Below are positions 1 through 11,133 of a stretch of 64,000 bases of DNA, in pieces; position 1 is the first letter of the stretch; each line of letters starts with the position of its first letter. Source of the DNA: Paracoccus sp. S1E-3 (GTDB lineage Bacteria > Pseudomonadota > Alphaproteobacteria > Rhodobacterales > Rhodobacteraceae); assembly GCF_013868135.1 (NCBI RefSeq), contig NZ_JACEMU010000004.1, positions 806,001 to 870,000 on the forward strand, given 5' to 3'. Below the pieces are notes generated by a model that was not told the origin of the DNA, ran no database searches, and was given only the letters and a program-made list of their open reading frames with translations. The position numbers and the translations under genes were made by a program.

Positions 1-662
1 ATCGCCAGCTCGACCGAGCGGGTCTGCAGAACCTTCGCCCCAAGGCTGGCGAGTTCCAGCATCTCCTCGAAGGCGATGCGGTCCAGCTTGCGGGCCTTGG
101 AGGTGATGCGCGGATCGGTCGTATAGACCCCGTCGACATCGGTATAGATATCGCAGCGCTCGGCCTCGAAGGCGGCGGCGAAGGCGACGGCGGTGGTGTC
201 CGAGCCGCCGCGCCCCAGCGTGGTCACGCGGCCATCCTCGGCCACGCCCTGAAAGCCCGCGACCACGGCGACCTTCATGCCTTCGGTGAACTTGCGATCA
301 ATATTGTCGCGCGGGATCGACACGAAGCGCGCCGCCGAATGGGCCGAGGTCGTATTGATCGGCACCTGCCAGCCCTGCCAGCTGCGGGCGGGCACATCCA
401 TTTCCTGCAGGGTCAGCGCCATCAGGCCGGCGGTGACATTCTCGCCCGAACTGACCACTGCGTCATATTCGCGGGCGTCGAACAGCGGCGAGGTCTGTTC
501 GACCCAGCCGACCAGTTCATTGGTCTTGCCCGACATGGCGCTGACGATGACGATGACGTCATAACCGCGTTCGACCTCGCGCCGGACCTTCTGGGCGGCG
601 TTGCGGATCCGGTCGAGATCGGCGACCGATGTGCCGCCGAATTTCATCACCAGCAAGGGCAT
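1..662 (-). CDS. lysC: Aspartate kinase, C-terminus cut off by the window edge
   Basis: Phosphorylates aspartate, the first committed step toward lysine, threonine and methionine. About 220 N-terminal residues are present. The nucleotide-binding motif KFGGTS is at residues 7-12, followed by [14 protein letters not shown] and, later, [24 protein letters not shown] and a segment near [12 protein letters not shown], all typical of the amino acid kinase fold of this family. The C-terminal ACT regulatory domains lie outside the window. The ATG at 660-662 has a good ribosome site (GGAGGGACAGC) directly upstream. It is divergent from the methyltransferase gene at 870, with 207 bases between them. 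Confidence 0.96.
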   Translation of the reverse strand, partial: MPLLVMKFGGTSVADLDRIRNAAQKVRREVERGYDVIVIVSAMSGKTNELVGWVEQTSPLFDAREYDAVVSSGENVTAGLMALTLQEMDVPARSWQGWQVPINTTSAHSAARFVSIPRDNIDRKFTEGMKVAVVAGFQGVAEDGRVTTLGRGGSDTTAVAFAAAFEAERCDIYTDVDGVYTTDPRITSKARKLDRIAFEEMLELASLGAKVLQTRSVELA

Positions 663-869
663 GCTGTCCCTCCATTCCCCAGCCAGTGGGGGAGCCTTGA
701 AAACGGCCACTTTCTAGGGCGACACCGGGATACACGCAAGGCCGCGCTGACCGGGGCGCAGAAAAAAGCCCGCGAGGGGGCGGTTTATCCCACGCGGCCC
801 ATGTCGCCGCGCAGGCAGATGGCCTACCATCCGAAAAGTCCGGGCCGCCCAGGACGAGGAAAAAAACGA

Positions 870-1328
870 ATGAGCACGACCCAACGCAGATTCCCCGACC
901 TGCCCCCCGTCTGGGCGCTTGGCCTGATGCTTCTGTCGATCGCGGCCGGCCGGCTGCTGCCGCCGGGCCCTTTCGAGGAGCCGGCCTGGCGCATTCTCGG
1001 CGCAGCCCTGCTGATCGGCGGTTTGGCGCTGGTGATCTGGGCAATGCTGTGGTTCCGGCGCAAGCGCACCTCCATCTATCCCAGCGGCGCGCCCACGCGG
1101 CTGATCGTCGAAGGCCCGTTCCGCATCAACCGCAATCCGATCTATACCGGCATGGCGCTTGCCGTCTTCGGCGGCACATTCCTGTGGGGCGGCCCGGCCG
1201 GGCTGATCATCGCCGCAATCTTTCCCCTGCTGGTGACCCGCCGCTTCATCCTCGCCGAAGAACAGGCGCTACGCGCCGCGTTCGGAGCCGAGGCCGCGGA
1301 TTACTTCGCCCGATCGCGCCGCTGGTAG
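870..1328 (+). CDS. Isoprenylcysteine/phospholipid methyltransferase family membrane protein
   Basis: A 152-residue integral membrane protein with about four hydrophobic segments (residues about 14-30, 40-62 and 95-125). The motif FRINRNPIYTGM and the late segment EEQALRAAFG...Y resemble the SAM-binding C-terminal part of ICMT/PEMT-like methyltransferases, where R-NP-Y and an E-E pair are conserved. The substrate cannot be read from sequence. The ATG at 870 follows AGGACGAGGA. A much longer reading frame extends upstream of it, but that part is not family-like. It ends just before a hairpin terminator shared with the convergent aldolase gene. Confidence 0.82.
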   Translation: MSTTQRRFPDLPPVWALGLMLLSIAAGRLLPPGPFEEPAWRILGAALLIGGLALVIWAMLWFRRKRTSIYPSGAPTRLIVEGPFRINRNPIYTGMALAVFGGTFLWGGPAGLIIAAIFPLLVTRRFILAEEQALRAAFGAEAADYFARSRRW

Positions 1329-1343
1329 CCCGGAAGGGCAAGA

Positions 1344-1366
1344 AGGCCGCCCGAAACAGGCGGCCT
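1344..1366. terminator. Hairpin between convergent genes
   Basis: Eight-base-pair stem AGGCCGCC / GGCGGCCT with a 7-base loop, lying between the stop of the membrane methyltransferase (1328) and the stop of the aldolase (1427). The downstream tract is pyrimidine-rich rather than a clean T run, so efficiency is uncertain. Confidence 0.6.
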
Positions 1367-1426
1367 CCTCTCTCATCCGTGTCCAGATATCTCGGGCTCC
1401 GGGGTGGAATCCCGGTCCGGTGCCGA

Positions 1427-2356
1427 TTACTCGCGGCCCTTGTAGATATCGACCAGCTTGGCCAGCATCTCCAGCGCGTCCTCGCGCGAGCGCTGGAAGC
1501 TGTTGCGCCCGATGATCGAGCCATTGCCGCCACCGTCGCGGATCGCGCGGGCGTCGTCATAGACCGCGTCGGCGCCTTTGGCCGCACCCCCCGAAAACAC
1601 CACGATGCGCCGGCCGCCGAAGGCCGCCTGCATGCAATGCTCGACCCGCTTGGCCTGGGTCGAAATATCGATCTTCTGCGCCTCGTAGACCTTCTTGGCG
1701 TCCTTGTTTTCCAGATGGTCGGTGGACAGCTTGATCTTGATGATATGCGCGCCCAGAAGCGCCGCGATCTGGGCGGCATAGGCGGCGATGTCGATGGCGG
1801 TCTCGCCATCCTTGCTGATCGCCTCGCCGCGCGGATAGGACCAGATCACGGTCGGGATGCCGACGGCGGCGGCCTCGGCGCGCAGCTCGGCGATTTCCTC
1901 GAACATGTCCAGCGCCATGTCCGACCCCGGATAGATGGTGAAGCCGATGGCCGCGCAGCCCAGACGCAGCGCATCCGCGACCTGCGCGGTCACCGCCTGA
2001 TTCTTGCCCGCCGTGTCCGACATCAGGCTGTTGGCCGAGTTCATCTTGAGGATCGTCGGGATCTGGCCCGCGTAGGTATCGGCGCCCGCTTCCAGCATGC
2101 CCAGCGGCGCGGCATAGGCGTTCAGGCCCGCATCGATCGCCAGCTTGTAGTGGTAATGGGGGTCATAGCCTGCCGGATTGGGCGCAAAGCTGCGCGCCGG
2201 GCCATGCTCGAAACCCTGATCGACGGGCAGGATGATCATCTTGCCGGTGCCGCCCAGTTTGCCTTCCATCAGCATGCGGCACAGATTGCCCTTCACGCCG
2301 GGGTTTTCGCCCTCGTAATTGGCGAGAATTTTCTTGACGGTATTCGTGGCCTTCAT
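1427..2356 (-). CDS. fbaB: Fructose-bisphosphate aldolase, class I (DhnA/FbaB type)
   Basis: Cleaves fructose-1,6-bisphosphate to the triose phosphates through a Schiff-base lysine. The 309-residue protein has the segments ILPVDQGFEHGP near the N-terminus, the lysine-bearing strand AHIIKIKLSTD, and the phosphate-binding SGGAAKGAD plus GNGSIIGRNSFQR near the C-terminus, in the order seen in bacterial and archaeal class I aldolases. An in-frame Met nine codons upstream has no ribosome site. The chosen ATG at 2356 follows GGGGGACGCC. With pgk, eda and pgi elsewhere in the window it fits lower glycolysis or gluconeogenesis. Confidence 0.93.
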   Translation of the reverse strand: MKATNTVKKILANYEGENPGVKGNLCRMLMEGKLGGTGKMIILPVDQGFEHGPARSFAPNPAGYDPHYHYKLAIDAGLNAYAAPLGMLEAGADTYAGQIPTILKMNSANSLMSDTAGKNQAVTAQVADALRLGCAAIGFTIYPGSDMALDMFEEIAELRAEAAAVGIPTVIWSYPRGEAISKDGETAIDIAAYAAQIAALLGAHIIKIKLSTDHLENKDAKKVYEAQKIDISTQAKRVEHCMQAAFGGRRIVVFSGGAAKGADAVYDDARAIRDGGGNGSIIGRNSFQRSREDALEMLAKLVDIYKGRE

Positions 2357-2601
2357 GGCGTCCCCCAGAGATTTTGCATGCATGCCTCATAGCAGAGCGG
2401 CGCCCTGCGGCAACGGCGGGTTGCGCTAACAATCCAATGTTAGCGACCGCAAAGGCCGAGACAATCCGTTCAAATGCCTGTGCGCGGGTCGCCCGCATCG
2501 GCGCTTGCCCAAACCGCCGGATGGGACCCGAGCGCGACAGATGAAGCGGCCCGTGCGCGGCCCGGATCTGCGTGTCTCTGAAAAGGGGATTTGGAAAATG
2601 A

Positions 2602-2678
2602 TGGCGCGGTTGACGGGGCTCGAACCCGCGACCCCCGGCGTGACAGGCCGGTACTCTAACCAACTGAGCTACAACCGC
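2602..2678 (-). tRNA. tRNA-Asp (GTC)
   Basis: A 77-base cloverleaf read on the minus strand. The acceptor stem GCGGTTG pairs with CAACCGC, the D arm has AGCTCAGTTGGTTAGAG, the anticodon loop is CTGTCAC with anticodon GTC, the T loop is GGTTCGAGCCC, and the discriminator G is followed by an encoded CCA. It is the downstream member of a tandem pair and is identical to the copy at 2703-2779. Confidence 0.97.
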
Positions 2679-2702
2679 GCATCATCTTCGGGCGAATGGT
2701 GG

Positions 2703-2779
2703 TGGCGCGGTTGACGGGGCTCGAACCCGCGACCCCCGGCGTGACAGGCCGGTACTCTAACCAACTGAGCTACAACCGC
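2703..2779 (-). tRNA. tRNA-Asp (GTC), second identical copy
   Basis: Same 77-base sequence as the neighbouring copy, including encoded CCA and anticodon GTC. Only 24 bases separate the two genes, so they are probably cut from one precursor. A promoter-like TTGACG-17-TAAATC lies upstream at 2822-2850. A small CCCCAGC/GCTGGGG hairpin can form in the leader at about 2793-2815. Confidence 0.97.
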
Positions 2780-2821
2780 ATGCTCACCAACCCCAGCTTC
2801 TTCGCCCGCTGGGGTAGCGGC

Positions 2822-2850
2822 GATTTACGCGGCCCCATCCGGCACGTCAA
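2822..2850 (-). promoter_or_regulatory. Candidate sigma-70 promoter of the tRNA-Asp pair
   Basis: On the minus strand, TTGACG (2845-2850), a 17-base spacer, then TAAATC (2822-2827). Predicted transcription starts about 35 bases before the mature 5' end of the first tRNA. Assigned by consensus and position only. Confidence 0.55.
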
Positions 2851-2926
2851 GGCGAGAATCGGAAAAAAAGCCCATGGCGCGTCAAAAGCCTTCGGGCCCC
2901 CATAGCCGCGTTGCGCACGGCTCCTG

Positions 2927-3361
2927 TCAGCGCAGCACGAAGGTGGTGTCGAATTCCGGCAGGGCCTGCAGTTCCGCTTGCGTCAGCGGCGTGACGAAGA
3001 AGGACTCGGTCCCGATGCGCATCGGGGTCAGCTTGGCCGGCGGCAGCAGCACCTGACGGCTGCCGATGCCCAGCACGCCGCCGGAGTCTACCACTATCCC
3101 CAGCAATTGCCCGCGATCCGAAATCACCAGGTCACGGATTCGCGCCACATTGGGCCAGTCCGAGGGGCGTTCCGCCGGGGGCGTCGCGGGGATCGCCTGC
3201 CCGGCGCTGGAATAGACCGGGCGGCTTTGCATCCACGAGGCCAGCATGCCGGGATGATCCGCTGAAATGTCCATCAGGTCGGGCTGCTGCGCCCCCACAG
3301 GTCCGACGGCGGCAAGCGACACCGCCAGCAGGGCGGCAAAAGGCAGTTTCCGAAAGATCAT
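2927..3361 (-). CDS. Exported PRC-barrel domain protein
   Basis: A 144-residue protein with a signal peptide (RK, hydrophobic stretch, then GPVGAQQP) followed by a C-terminal half resembling a PRC-barrel: [32 protein letters not shown]-barrel domains in exported alphaproteobacterial proteins usually have no assigned reaction, and none is proposed here. The start is set by a 4-base ATGA overlap with the stop of anmK, which also gives a GGAG ribosome site at normal spacing; an ATG two codons earlier would sit on top of that site. It is probably co-transcribed with anmK. Confidence 0.78.
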   Translation of the reverse strand: MIFRKLPFAALLAVSLAAVGPVGAQQPDLMDISADHPGMLASWMQSRPVYSSAGQAIPATPPAERPSDWPNVARIRDLVISDRGQLLGIVVDSGGVLGIGSRQVLLPPAKLTPMRIGTESFFVTPLTQAELQALPEFDTTFVLR

Positions 3362-4485
3362 GGCCATTCTCCGCGGGCGCTGAAGCGAGGGGTGCTGATA
3401 CGGCCGCCGCTGACGGGGCCGGGTGCCGCGGTGGTCGTGGGGCCGGAGGTCGGCAATCCGCGCAGCACGCGGACCGCCAGCCAGCCGAAGGCCTGCGCCT
3501 CCAGCATGTCGCCATCAAGTCCGATGGCCTCGACCGGTTCGACCGGGCAATCGAGGCGATCGGACAGCGTCGCCATGATGGCCGCATTGTGGCGACCGCC
3601 ACCGCAGACCAGCAGGCGCGCCGGCGGCGCGGGCAGATGGCGCGTTCCAGCCGCAACCGAAGCCGCCAGTGCGGCGACCAGTGTTGCGGCGGCATCGGCA
3701 TCCGGCAGGTTTTTCACCGCGTCGGACAGCCTGGCAAAGGCATCGCGGTCCAGCGATTTCGGCGGTTTGCGCGCGAAATAGGGATGGGTCAGGAAATCCG
3801 CGACGATGCCGTCATCGGCGCGGCCCTGCACGGCCAGTGCGCCGCCTTCGTCCCGCGCGCCAAGCCCGCGCGCGCGCATCATGTCATTGATCGGCGCATT
3901 GGCCGGGCCGGTATCGAAGGCCAGGCAGCCCGTTTCCGGCCCCTCGGCACCGGGATCGACCCAAGTGAGGTTGCCGACCCCGCCGAGATTCAGAAACACC
4001 ACCGGGGCGGCATCCATGCGCCCCTCGCGCAGCGCCCAATCGGCGCAGGCCCAGTGAAAGAATGGGGCCAGCGGCGCGCCCTGCCCGCCCTGCCGGACAT
4101 CCTCGGTCCGAAAATCCCAGACCACACGCCGGCCGGTCCGGCGCGCCAGATCCGCGCCCGATCCGGCCTGATGTGTCCCCCGGCCGCCCGGATCATGGGC
4201 GAGGGTCTGGCCGTGATAGCCGATCAGCTCGGCTTCCGGGAAATCCGCCGCCAACGCCGCATGGGCGGCGACCGACAGATCCGCCGCCTCGGCCACGCCC
4301 GCATCACCGGGCCAGCGGCCCAGTGCGTCATGCAGAATGGCGGCCTCGTTTCCGCCATAGGCGCGATAGCCGGACCGGCCGAACCCGCAGATGCGCACCC
4401 CGTCGGTGTCGATCAACGCCGCATCCACCCCGTCCAGCGAGGTTCCCGACATCATCCCCAGCACCCGGATCATGCCCCCGGTCAT
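3358..4485 (-). CDS. anmK: Anhydro-N-acetylmuramic acid kinase
   Basis: Phosphorylates and opens 1,6-anhydro-MurNAc recovered from cell-wall turnover, giving MurNAc-6-phosphate. The 375-residue protein has the family N-terminal ATP-binding motif [13 protein letters not shown] (residues 10-22), [10 protein letters not shown], the glycine-rich [21 protein letters not shown], and the C-terminal [14 protein letters not shown]. The start at 4485 has GAAGGGAAAG upstream. ATGs six codons upstream and four codons downstream are possible alternatives. It is divergent from tyrS with only 56 bases between the start codons, so the two promoters must overlap. Confidence 0.93.
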   Translation of the reverse strand: MTGGMIRVLGMMSGTSLDGVDAALIDTDGVRICGFGRSGYRAYGGNEAAILHDALGRWPGDAGVAEAADLSVAAHAALAADFPEAELIGYHGQTLAHDPGGRGTHQAGSGADLARRTGRRVVWDFRTEDVRQGGQGAPLAPFFHWACADWALREGRMDAAPVVFLNLGGVGNLTWVDPGAEGPETGCLAFDTGPANAPINDMMRARGLGARDEGGALAVQGRADDGIVADFLTHPYFARKPPKSLDRDAFARLSDAVKNLPDADAAATLVAALAASVAAGTRHLPAPPARLLVCGGGRHNAAIMATLSDRLDCPVEPVEAIGLDGDMLEAQAFGWLAVRVLRGLPTSGPTTTAAPGPVSGGRISTPRFSARGEWP

Positions 4486-4541
4486 GGCTTTCCCTTCATT
4501 CATTCCCCCGGTATATCCGGCCCATCGAAAAGGAAAAAGAG

Positions 4542-5786
4542 ATGACACCGACCCCCAAATCCGACTTTCTGCGCATCATCATCGAGCGCGGCTTCTTTGC
4601 CGACTGCACCGACCTGACCGCGCTTGACGAAGCTTTGATTGACGGGCCGGTCACGGCATATATCGGCTATGACGCGACGGCCGCGTCGCTGCATGTGGGC
4701 CATCTGCTGAACATCATGCTGCTGCGCTGGTTCCAGAAGACCGGCAACAAGCCGATCACGCTGATGGGCGGCGGCACCACCAAGATCGGCGATCCCTCCT
4801 TCCGCTCGGACGAGCGTCCGCTGCTGGGGCCCGAGCAGATCCAGTCGAATATCGACGGTATTCAGAAGGTCTTCGCCCGCTACCTCGATTACGGGGACGG
4901 CCAGGCGGTGATGCTGAACAATGCCGAATGGCTGGACGGGCTGAACTATCTGGATTTCCTGCGCGACATCGGGCGGCATTTCAGCATCAACCGGATGCTG
5001 TCCTTTGAATCGGTGAAGTCCCGGCTGGACCGCGAACAGTCGCTGTCCTTCCTGGAATTCAACTACATGATCCTTCAGGCCTATGACTTCCTGGAGCAGT
5101 TCCGCCGTTACGGCTGCCGGTTGCAGATGGGCGGGTCCGACCAATGGGGCAATATCATCAACGGCGTCGATCTGACCCGCCGGGTGCTGGATGCCGAGGT
5201 GTTCGGCCTGACCACGCCGCTGCTGACCACCAGCGACGGGCGCAAGATGGGCAAATCGCAGGGCGGCGCGATCTGGCTGAACGGCGACATGCTGTCGCCC
5301 TATGAGTTCTGGCAGTTCTGGCGCAACACCACCGATGCCGATGTGGGCCGTTTCCTGAAGCTGTATACCGAGCTTCCGGTCGCTGAATGCGACCGTCTGG
5401 GCGCGCTGCAGGGGTCCGAGATCAACGCCGCGAAAGTGATCCTCGCCAATGAGGTCACGACGCTGCTGCACGGCGCCGAGGCCGCTGCCTCGGCCGAGGC
5501 GACCGCACGCGAGGTCTTCGAACAGGGCGGCGCCGGCGGCGATCTGGAGGTGGTGCGGATCGGCGCCGATGCGCTTGGCGCGGGGCTGCCGGTGATCCAG
5601 CTGCTGACGCTGACCGGCATCACCGCCTCGGGCAAGGAGGCCAAACGCCTGATCGCCGAGGGCGGGTTGCGGCTGAACAACGATCTGGTCTCGGACCCGC
5701 AGACGCCGGTCGATGCCGGGGTGATCGGGGACGGCCTGAAGGTCTCGGTCGGGAAGAAGAAGCACCGGATGGTGCAGATCGGATAA
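4542..5786 (+). CDS. tyrS: Tyrosyl-tRNA synthetase
   Basis: Charges tRNA-Tyr in the cytoplasm. 414 residues, normal for the bacterial TyrRS family. The class I signature appears as HVGH at 51-54 and KMGKS at 235-239. The tyrosine-pocket segments [12 protein letters not shown] and [10 protein letters not shown] are present, and the C-terminal S4 RNA-binding domain covers about 345-414 ([20 protein letters not shown]). The ATG at 4542 follows AAGGAAAAAGAG. A strong intrinsic terminator follows immediately. Confidence 0.97.
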   Translation: MTPTPKSDFLRIIIERGFFADCTDLTALDEALIDGPVTAYIGYDATAASLHVGHLLNIMLLRWFQKTGNKPITLMGGGTTKIGDPSFRSDERPLLGPEQIQSNIDGIQKVFARYLDYGDGQAVMLNNAEWLDGLNYLDFLRDIGRHFSINRMLSFESVKSRLDREQSLSFLEFNYMILQAYDFLEQFRRYGCRLQMGGSDQWGNIINGVDLTRRVLDAEVFGLTTPLLTTSDGRKMGKSQGGAIWLNGDMLSPYEFWQFWRNTTDADVGRFLKLYTELPVAECDRLGALQGSEINAAKVILANEVTTLLHGAEAAASAEATAREVFEQGGAGGDLEVVRIGADALGAGLPVIQLLTLTGITASGKEAKRLIAEGGLRLNNDLVSDPQTPVDAGVIGDGLKVSVGKKKHRMVQIG

Positions 5787-5792
5787 GCGAAG

Positions 5793-5816
5793 GGCCGGGG
5801 GAAACCCCGGCCTTTT
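5793..5816 (+). terminator. Intrinsic terminator of tyrS
   Basis: Perfect 8-bp stem GGCCGGGG / CCCCGGCC closed by a GAAA tetraloop and followed by TTTT, starting 6 bases after the tyrS stop. Confidence 0.9.
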
Positions 5817-5915
5817 GATTTGCATCCGTCGTTCTCCCGCCCGAATTTCCGCCTGGCTGGACAGACTTGTCATCGGGGTTGACGGGTGATCGCCTGTCGA
5901 TAGGCTCACCCCATC

Positions 5916-6347
5916 ATGCCTGCGAAATCGTCACCCCGAATCTCGGACTATGTGAAGGCGCTGCCGCTGCGTCCGGGACTCCGGGTTCTGGAGATCGGCT
6001 GCGGTCCCGGCGTGGCCGCGCGGGAGGTGTCGCGCCGGATCGGGGACGGCAGAATCGTCGCCATCGATCGGTCGGCCAAAGCGATCGCGCTGGCGGTCGC
6101 GGGTTCGGCGTCGGAACTGGAAACAGGTCATCTGGAATTTCGGACGGTGGCCATCGAGGATTTCGCGCGCGATCCTGGCGAGGGCCGGTTCGATCTCGCC
6201 TTTGCCATGCGTGTTGGCGCACTGGATGGCCGCCATCCGAAGGCAGGTCAACGCGTCATGACGCGGCTGAAGGCGGCCCTGAAACCGGACGGACTGCTTT
6301 TCATCGATTCCGCCAGTCCCATCAGAGGGGATGAGATTGATGTCTGA
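5916..6347 (+). CDS. Small SAM-dependent class I methyltransferase
   Basis: 143 residues, short for the class I Rossmann methyltransferase family. Motif I is VLEIGCGPG (24-32), the acidic end of strand 2 is IVAIDRS, and a late segment ALKPDGLLFIDSA matches the LKPGG region. The C-terminus stops soon after, so a complete seven-strand fold is doubtful; it may be a minimal or shortened enzyme. The substrate is unknown. The ribosome site is weak. The stop overlaps the start of the GFA-type gene by 8 bases, so the two are probably translated from one message. Confidence 0.78.
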   Translation: MPAKSSPRISDYVKALPLRPGLRVLEIGCGPGVAAREVSRRIGDGRIVAIDRSAKAIALAVAGSASELETGHLEFRTVAIEDFARDPGEGRFDLAFAMRVGALDGRHPKAGQRVMTRLKAALKPDGLLFIDSASPIRGDEIDV

Positions 6348-6759
6348 AAGCATGACCTTCACAGGCGGCTGCCTTTGTGGACGCTGCCGCTGGCAGGCGA
6401 CCGGAGAACCCGAGTTTGCCGGTTACTGCTTCTGCTCGCATTGTCGCCGCATGTCGGGCGCGGGCCGGACCCCGTTTCTGGGCTTTACCGAAAACCGGGT
6501 CCGTCTGTCAGGGCAGACAAGCTGCTACGAGGACAGCAGCGACGCCAGCCTTGGCATCATCCGTCACTTCTGCCCCAATTGCGGGACGCGTCTTTATTCC
6601 GTGCCCGGCACGGCGCACGTGTTGCGCATCTTCTATCCAGGCTCGCTGGACGACCCGGAACGGTTCAACCCCGCTTTCTCCATACATGCGTCATCCTGCG
6701 TGTCGTGGGAGAGCGTGCCCGGGCAACTCGATGCCTTCGAAGGAGATGTTCCCGCCTGA
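6340..6759 (+). CDS. GFA-family zinc-binding protein
   Basis: 139 residues of the glutathione-dependent formaldehyde-activating (CENP-V/GFA) fold. The zinc ligands are visible as C11-x-C13, C30-x-C32-x2-C35 and a later CPNC. Members include S-(hydroxymethyl)glutathione synthase, but most bacterial paralogues have no proven reaction, so only the fold is claimed. The ATG at 6340 has GAGGGG 8 bases upstream; the in-frame ATG at 6331 lies directly against that site. The gene overlaps the preceding methyltransferase. Confidence 0.85.
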   Translation: MSESMTFTGGCLCGRCRWQATGEPEFAGYCFCSHCRRMSGAGRTPFLGFTENRVRLSGQTSCYEDSSDASLGIIRHFCPNCGTRLYSVPGTAHVLRIFYPGSLDDPERFNPAFSIHASSCVSWESVPGQLDAFEGDVPA

Positions 6760-6857
6760 AGAAGGCTGCGGCGCTAGCCCACAAAGGCTGTTTGGCCTCT
6801 GCCTGCCAGTGATCTGAGAGATTTCGGGCGAGAGCAGCCCCCGCGAATGGCCCCGGT

Positions 6858-7319
6858 CTACCCGTGCCCCACCCGCCGCGCCGCCGCCATCACCCGGTCG
6901 AGCGACTGCAGGAACCGCGCCCGGTCGGCTTTCGAAAACCCCTTGCCGCCGCCCTGATGAAACGGATCGGCCGAACGGATGTCCTGCATCAGGTCGCGCG
7001 TGGCGAGGCGCGGGCCGATATTGGCCATGGTCAGCACCTCGCCATCATGCTGGATCACCTGCGCGCCGGCCTTAAGGCAGCGGTCGGCCAGCGGAAGATC
7101 GGCGGTGACCACCACATCGCCCGGCCCGCATTGATCGGCGATCCATTTATCGGCCTCGTCCGGGCCATCGGGCACGATCTTCAGCGACAGCAGCGGGTTC
7201 TGCGACGGGCGCAGCCCGCCATTGCAGACCAGCACCATCGGCAGACGCAGCCGGGTGGCGACGCGTTCGGCCTCGGCCTTCACCGGGCAGGCATCGGCGT
7301 CGATGTAAAGCGTGGTCAT
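6858..7319 (-). CDS. YaiI/YqxD family protein (DUF188)
   Basis: 153 residues. The family signature [10 protein letters not shown] is at 5-14, with [36 protein letters not shown]-like central residues and the C-terminal basic [15 protein letters not shown]. The fold is PIN-like with conserved acidic residues, but no activity is established for the family. It is divergent from the PrpF-type gene, 126 bases apart. Confidence 0.93.
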   Translation of the reverse strand: MTTLYIDADACPVKAEAERVATRLRLPMVLVCNGGLRPSQNPLLSLKIVPDGPDEADKWIADQCGPGDVVVTADLPLADRCLKAGAQVIQHDGEVLTMANIGPRLATRDLMQDIRSADPFHQGGGKGFSKADRARFLQSLDRVMAAARRVGHG

Positions 7320-7445
7320 CGGATTTCCATCGGTTCTGAGCGCCCCCAACATAGGCGGCATCGGGGCCGAGTGTAACCGTCCGTCGCGGGCTGGACGGCG
7401 CAGGGCCGATGCCGCATCTTCGGGCGGCAGATTTAGGGAGGACAG

Positions 7446-8603
7446 ATGGCGAAGCAGCGGCGGATCCGGGCGGTGTTCATGCGCGGGGGCACATCGAAGG
7501 GATTGATCTTTCATGCCCGCGACCTGCCGCCGCCCGGCGCGACGCGCGATGCGGTTCTGCTGGCCGCGATGGGCTCTCCCGATCCGAACATGCGTCAGCT
7601 GGACGGGATGGGGGGCGGCATGTCCTCGCTGTCGAAGGTCTGCATCGTCGGACCCTCCACGCATCCGCAGGCCGATGTGGATTACACCTTCGGGCAGGTC
7701 GGCATCGACCAGGGGATCGTCGATTACGGGGGAAATTGCGGCAACATGTCCTCGGCCATCGGTCCCTTCGCGGTCGAGGAAGGGCTGGTCCCCGCGCCAC
7801 CGCAGGGCGAGGCCATTGTCCGCATCCACAATGCCAACACGGGTAAACTGATTACGGCGCGCTTCCCGGTGCTGGACGGGCTGCCCGTGACCGAGGGGGA
7901 TTTCGCGCTGGATGGCGTAGCCGGAACAGCGGCACCGATCCGGCTGGACTTTCTGGCCCCCGGTGGGTCGAAGACCGGCGCCCTTCTGCCGACCGGCCAT
8001 GCGGTGGACCGCATCGACCTGCCTGGCATCGGCCCGGTCGAGGTCAGCCTGGTCGATGCCGCCAATCCCATGGTGTTCATCGCCGCCCGCAGTCTGGGGC
8101 TGAGCGGGACGGAAATGCCCGACGAGTTCGCGGCCGATATGGCCTTGATGGCGCGATTGGAGGCGATTCGCCGCCGCGCCTCGATGATGATGGGCCTGAC
8201 CACGGATGAGGACGCGGCCGCGAGCCTGATCAGCATCCCGAAGATCGTCATGCTCGCGCCGCCGCAGGCGGCCGTAACCCTGTCGGGGCGGAAACTCGCC
8301 GCTGGGGATGCCGATATCACCGCCCGTGCGCTGTCGGCGGGCCAGCCGCACAATGCGATTCCGCTGACCGGCGCGCTGTGTCTCGCGGCGGCGATCAGGG
8401 TGCCGGACAGCATCGCCGCGGGTTTCGCGGTCCGCGCAGATGGCGCCATACGCATCGCCCATCCCTCGGGCACGATCAGCGTCGACGCCGTGACCGAGGA
8501 CCGCAAGGGCCAGATCAATGTGCTTCAGGCGACGGTGCTGCGCTCTGCCCGGCGCCTGTTCGAGGGCGCGGTCTGCATCCCCCCGTCGCCCACAGGGTCA
8601 TGA
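7446..8603 (+). CDS. PrpF-family isomerase (aconitate isomerase or oxalomesaconate tautomerase type)
   Basis: 385 residues of the two-domain diaminopimelate-epimerase fold. Visible motifs are FMRGGTSKG (11-19), [24 protein letters not shown] (around 94-104, holding a candidate catalytic Cys), MVFI, and [10 protein letters not shown] in the C-terminal half. PrpF acts on 2-methylaconitate and GalD on 4-oxalomesaconate; no prp or gallate genes are adjacent, so the substrate is left open. The ribosome site AGGGAGGACAG is strong. The stop lies inside the terminator that serves the convergent cyclophilin gene. Confidence 0.85.
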   Translation: MAKQRRIRAVFMRGGTSKGLIFHARDLPPPGATRDAVLLAAMGSPDPNMRQLDGMGGGMSSLSKVCIVGPSTHPQADVDYTFGQVGIDQGIVDYGGNCGNMSSAIGPFAVEEGLVPAPPQGEAIVRIHNANTGKLITARFPVLDGLPVTEGDFALDGVAGTAAPIRLDFLAPGGSKTGALLPTGHAVDRIDLPGIGPVEVSLVDAANPMVFIAARSLGLSGTEMPDEFAADMALMARLEAIRRRASMMMGLTTDEDAAASLISIPKIVMLAPPQAAVTLSGRKLAAGDADITARALSAGQPHNAIPLTGALCLAAAIRVPDSIAAGFAVRADGAIRIAHPSGTISVDAVTEDRKGQINVLQATVLRSARRLFEGAVCIPPSPTGS

Positions 8604-8630
8604 AAAAAGGCCCCGCAGACCTGCGGGGCC
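8603..8630 (-). terminator. Intrinsic terminator of the cyclophilin pair
   Basis: Nine-bp stem GGCCCCGCA / TGCGGGGCC with a 4-base loop. Read on the minus strand it is followed by TTTTTT, so it serves the ppi genes. Its A-run side overlaps the stop of the PrpF-type gene, so it may act on both. Confidence 0.88.
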
Positions 8631-8651
8631 TCTCGATCCACAAGCAAGGGC

Positions 8652-9744
<1,093 letters not shown>

Positions 9745-9896
9745 GGGGGCCTCCTCTGTTATCGGTCGCCACTACAGCTAAACCGTCCTGCCAGGTCCTG
9801 CAACGCACGAAGCCGTCAGGGCGTCCCCGTCACGCGCATTGACGATGCCGTGAGGATGGCCCACAAACCCTGCAAAACAAATCTGCAGAGGCCGCC

Positions 9897-11096
9897 ATGA
9901 AATTCAACCGCATTGAAGATCTGGATATCGACGGAAAAGTCGTGCTGACCCGCGTCGACCTGAACGTGCCGATGGAAAACGGGACCGTCACCGACACCAC
10001 CCGCATCGAGAAGATCGTGCCGACCGTCAAGGCTATCCAGGCCGCGGGCGGCAAGCCGGTGCTGCTGGCCCATTTCGACCGGCCGAAGGGACAGCGCGTC
10101 GAATCGATGTCGCTGAAACAGGTGGTGCCGGCGCTGGAAGCGGCGCTCGGCCAGAAGGTCACCTTTGTCGAGGAAGCCGTCGGCGGTCCGGCCAAGCGCG
10201 CGGTCGCGGCCATGGGGCCCGATGACGTGATCCTGCTGGAGAACACCCGCTTCTACGAGGGCGAGGAAAAGAACGACCCGACCTTCGCGGCCTCGCTGGC
10301 GGCGCTGGGACAGGCTTATGTCAACGACGCGTTTTCGGCCGCGCACCGTGCCCACGCCTCGACCGAAGGGATCGCGCGGCTGCTGCCTTCGGCGGCGGGC
10401 AAGCTGATGGAGGCGGAACTCGACGCGCTGAACGCCGCCCTCGGCGATCCGCAGCGCCCGGTCGTCGCCGTCGTGGGCGGGGCCAAGGTCTCGACCAAGC
10501 TGGAACTGCTGGGCAATCTGGTCGAGAAGGTCGATCACCTTGTGATCGGCGGCGGCATGGCCAACACCTTCATGCTTGCCAAGGGCGCGGTGATCGGCAA
10601 GTCGCTGGCCGAACCCGACATGACCGACACGGCGCTGGAAATCCTTGCCAAGGCCGAAAAGACCGGCTGCCAGATCCATCTGCCCATCGACGTGGTGGTT
10701 GCGCGCGAGTTCAAGGCCAACGCCGATTTCGAGATCCTGCCGGACGAGGAATGTGCACCTGACGTGATGATCCTCGATGCCGGCCCCGCCACCGTCGATG
10801 CCATCGTCGGCGTGTTCGAGGCGTGCCGCACGCTGCTCTGGAATGGCCCTCTGGGCGCCTTTGAGATCCCGCCATTCGACGCCGGCACCAATGCCGCAGC
10901 CCAGGCCGCAGCCCGGCTGACCCGCGAGGGCCGGCTGATATCGGTCGCGGGGGGCGGCGACACGGTCGCGGCGCTGAACAAGGCGGGCGTGGCCGACGAT
11001 TTCACCTTCATTTCCACCGCGGGCGGCGCCTTCCTGGAATGGATGGAAGGCAAGGACCTGCCGGGGGTCGCAGCGCTTGTGGACGCGCGCCGCTGA
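9897..11096 (+). CDS. pgk: Phosphoglycerate kinase
   Basis: 399 residues, full length. Converts 1,3-bisphosphoglycerate plus ADP to 3-phosphoglycerate plus ATP. Signatures are [11 protein letters not shown] near residue 19, [20 protein letters not shown]-equivalent [31 protein letters not shown] and the ATP-loop GGGDT. The ribosome site is not obvious just before the ATG. A TTGACG at 9839-9844 could be a -35 element, but no good -10 follows at the right spacing. proA follows 37 bases later. Confidence 0.97.
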   Translation: MKFNRIEDLDIDGKVVLTRVDLNVPMENGTVTDTTRIEKIVPTVKAIQAAGGKPVLLAHFDRPKGQRVESMSLKQVVPALEAALGQKVTFVEEAVGGPAKRAVAAMGPDDVILLENTRFYEGEEKNDPTFAASLAALGQAYVNDAFSAAHRAHASTEGIARLLPSAAGKLMEAELDALNAALGDPQRPVVAVVGGAKVSTKLELLGNLVEKVDHLVIGGGMANTFMLAKGAVIGKSLAEPDMTDTALEILAKAEKTGCQIHLPIDVVVAREFKANADFEILPDEECAPDVMILDAGPATVDAIVGVFEACRTLLWNGPLGAFEIPPFDAGTNAAAQAAARLTREGRLISVAGGGDTVAALNKAGVADDFTFISTAGGAFLEWMEGKDLPGVAALVDARR

Positions 11097-11133
11097 TCCC
11101 ATCTGGGGGCCAGACGCCCCGGAAGGAGAAACC

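Noticed and set aside
1049-2392. Very long plus-strand open frame over the aldolase
   Set aside because: It is an opposite-frame shadow of the aldolase gene in GC-rich DNA; it has repeats of Arg/Gly/Asp and no recognisable family.
9839-9870. TTGACG near pgk as a promoter
   Set aside because: At 17-base spacing the -10 hexamer would be CACAAA, so it was not listed as a promoter.
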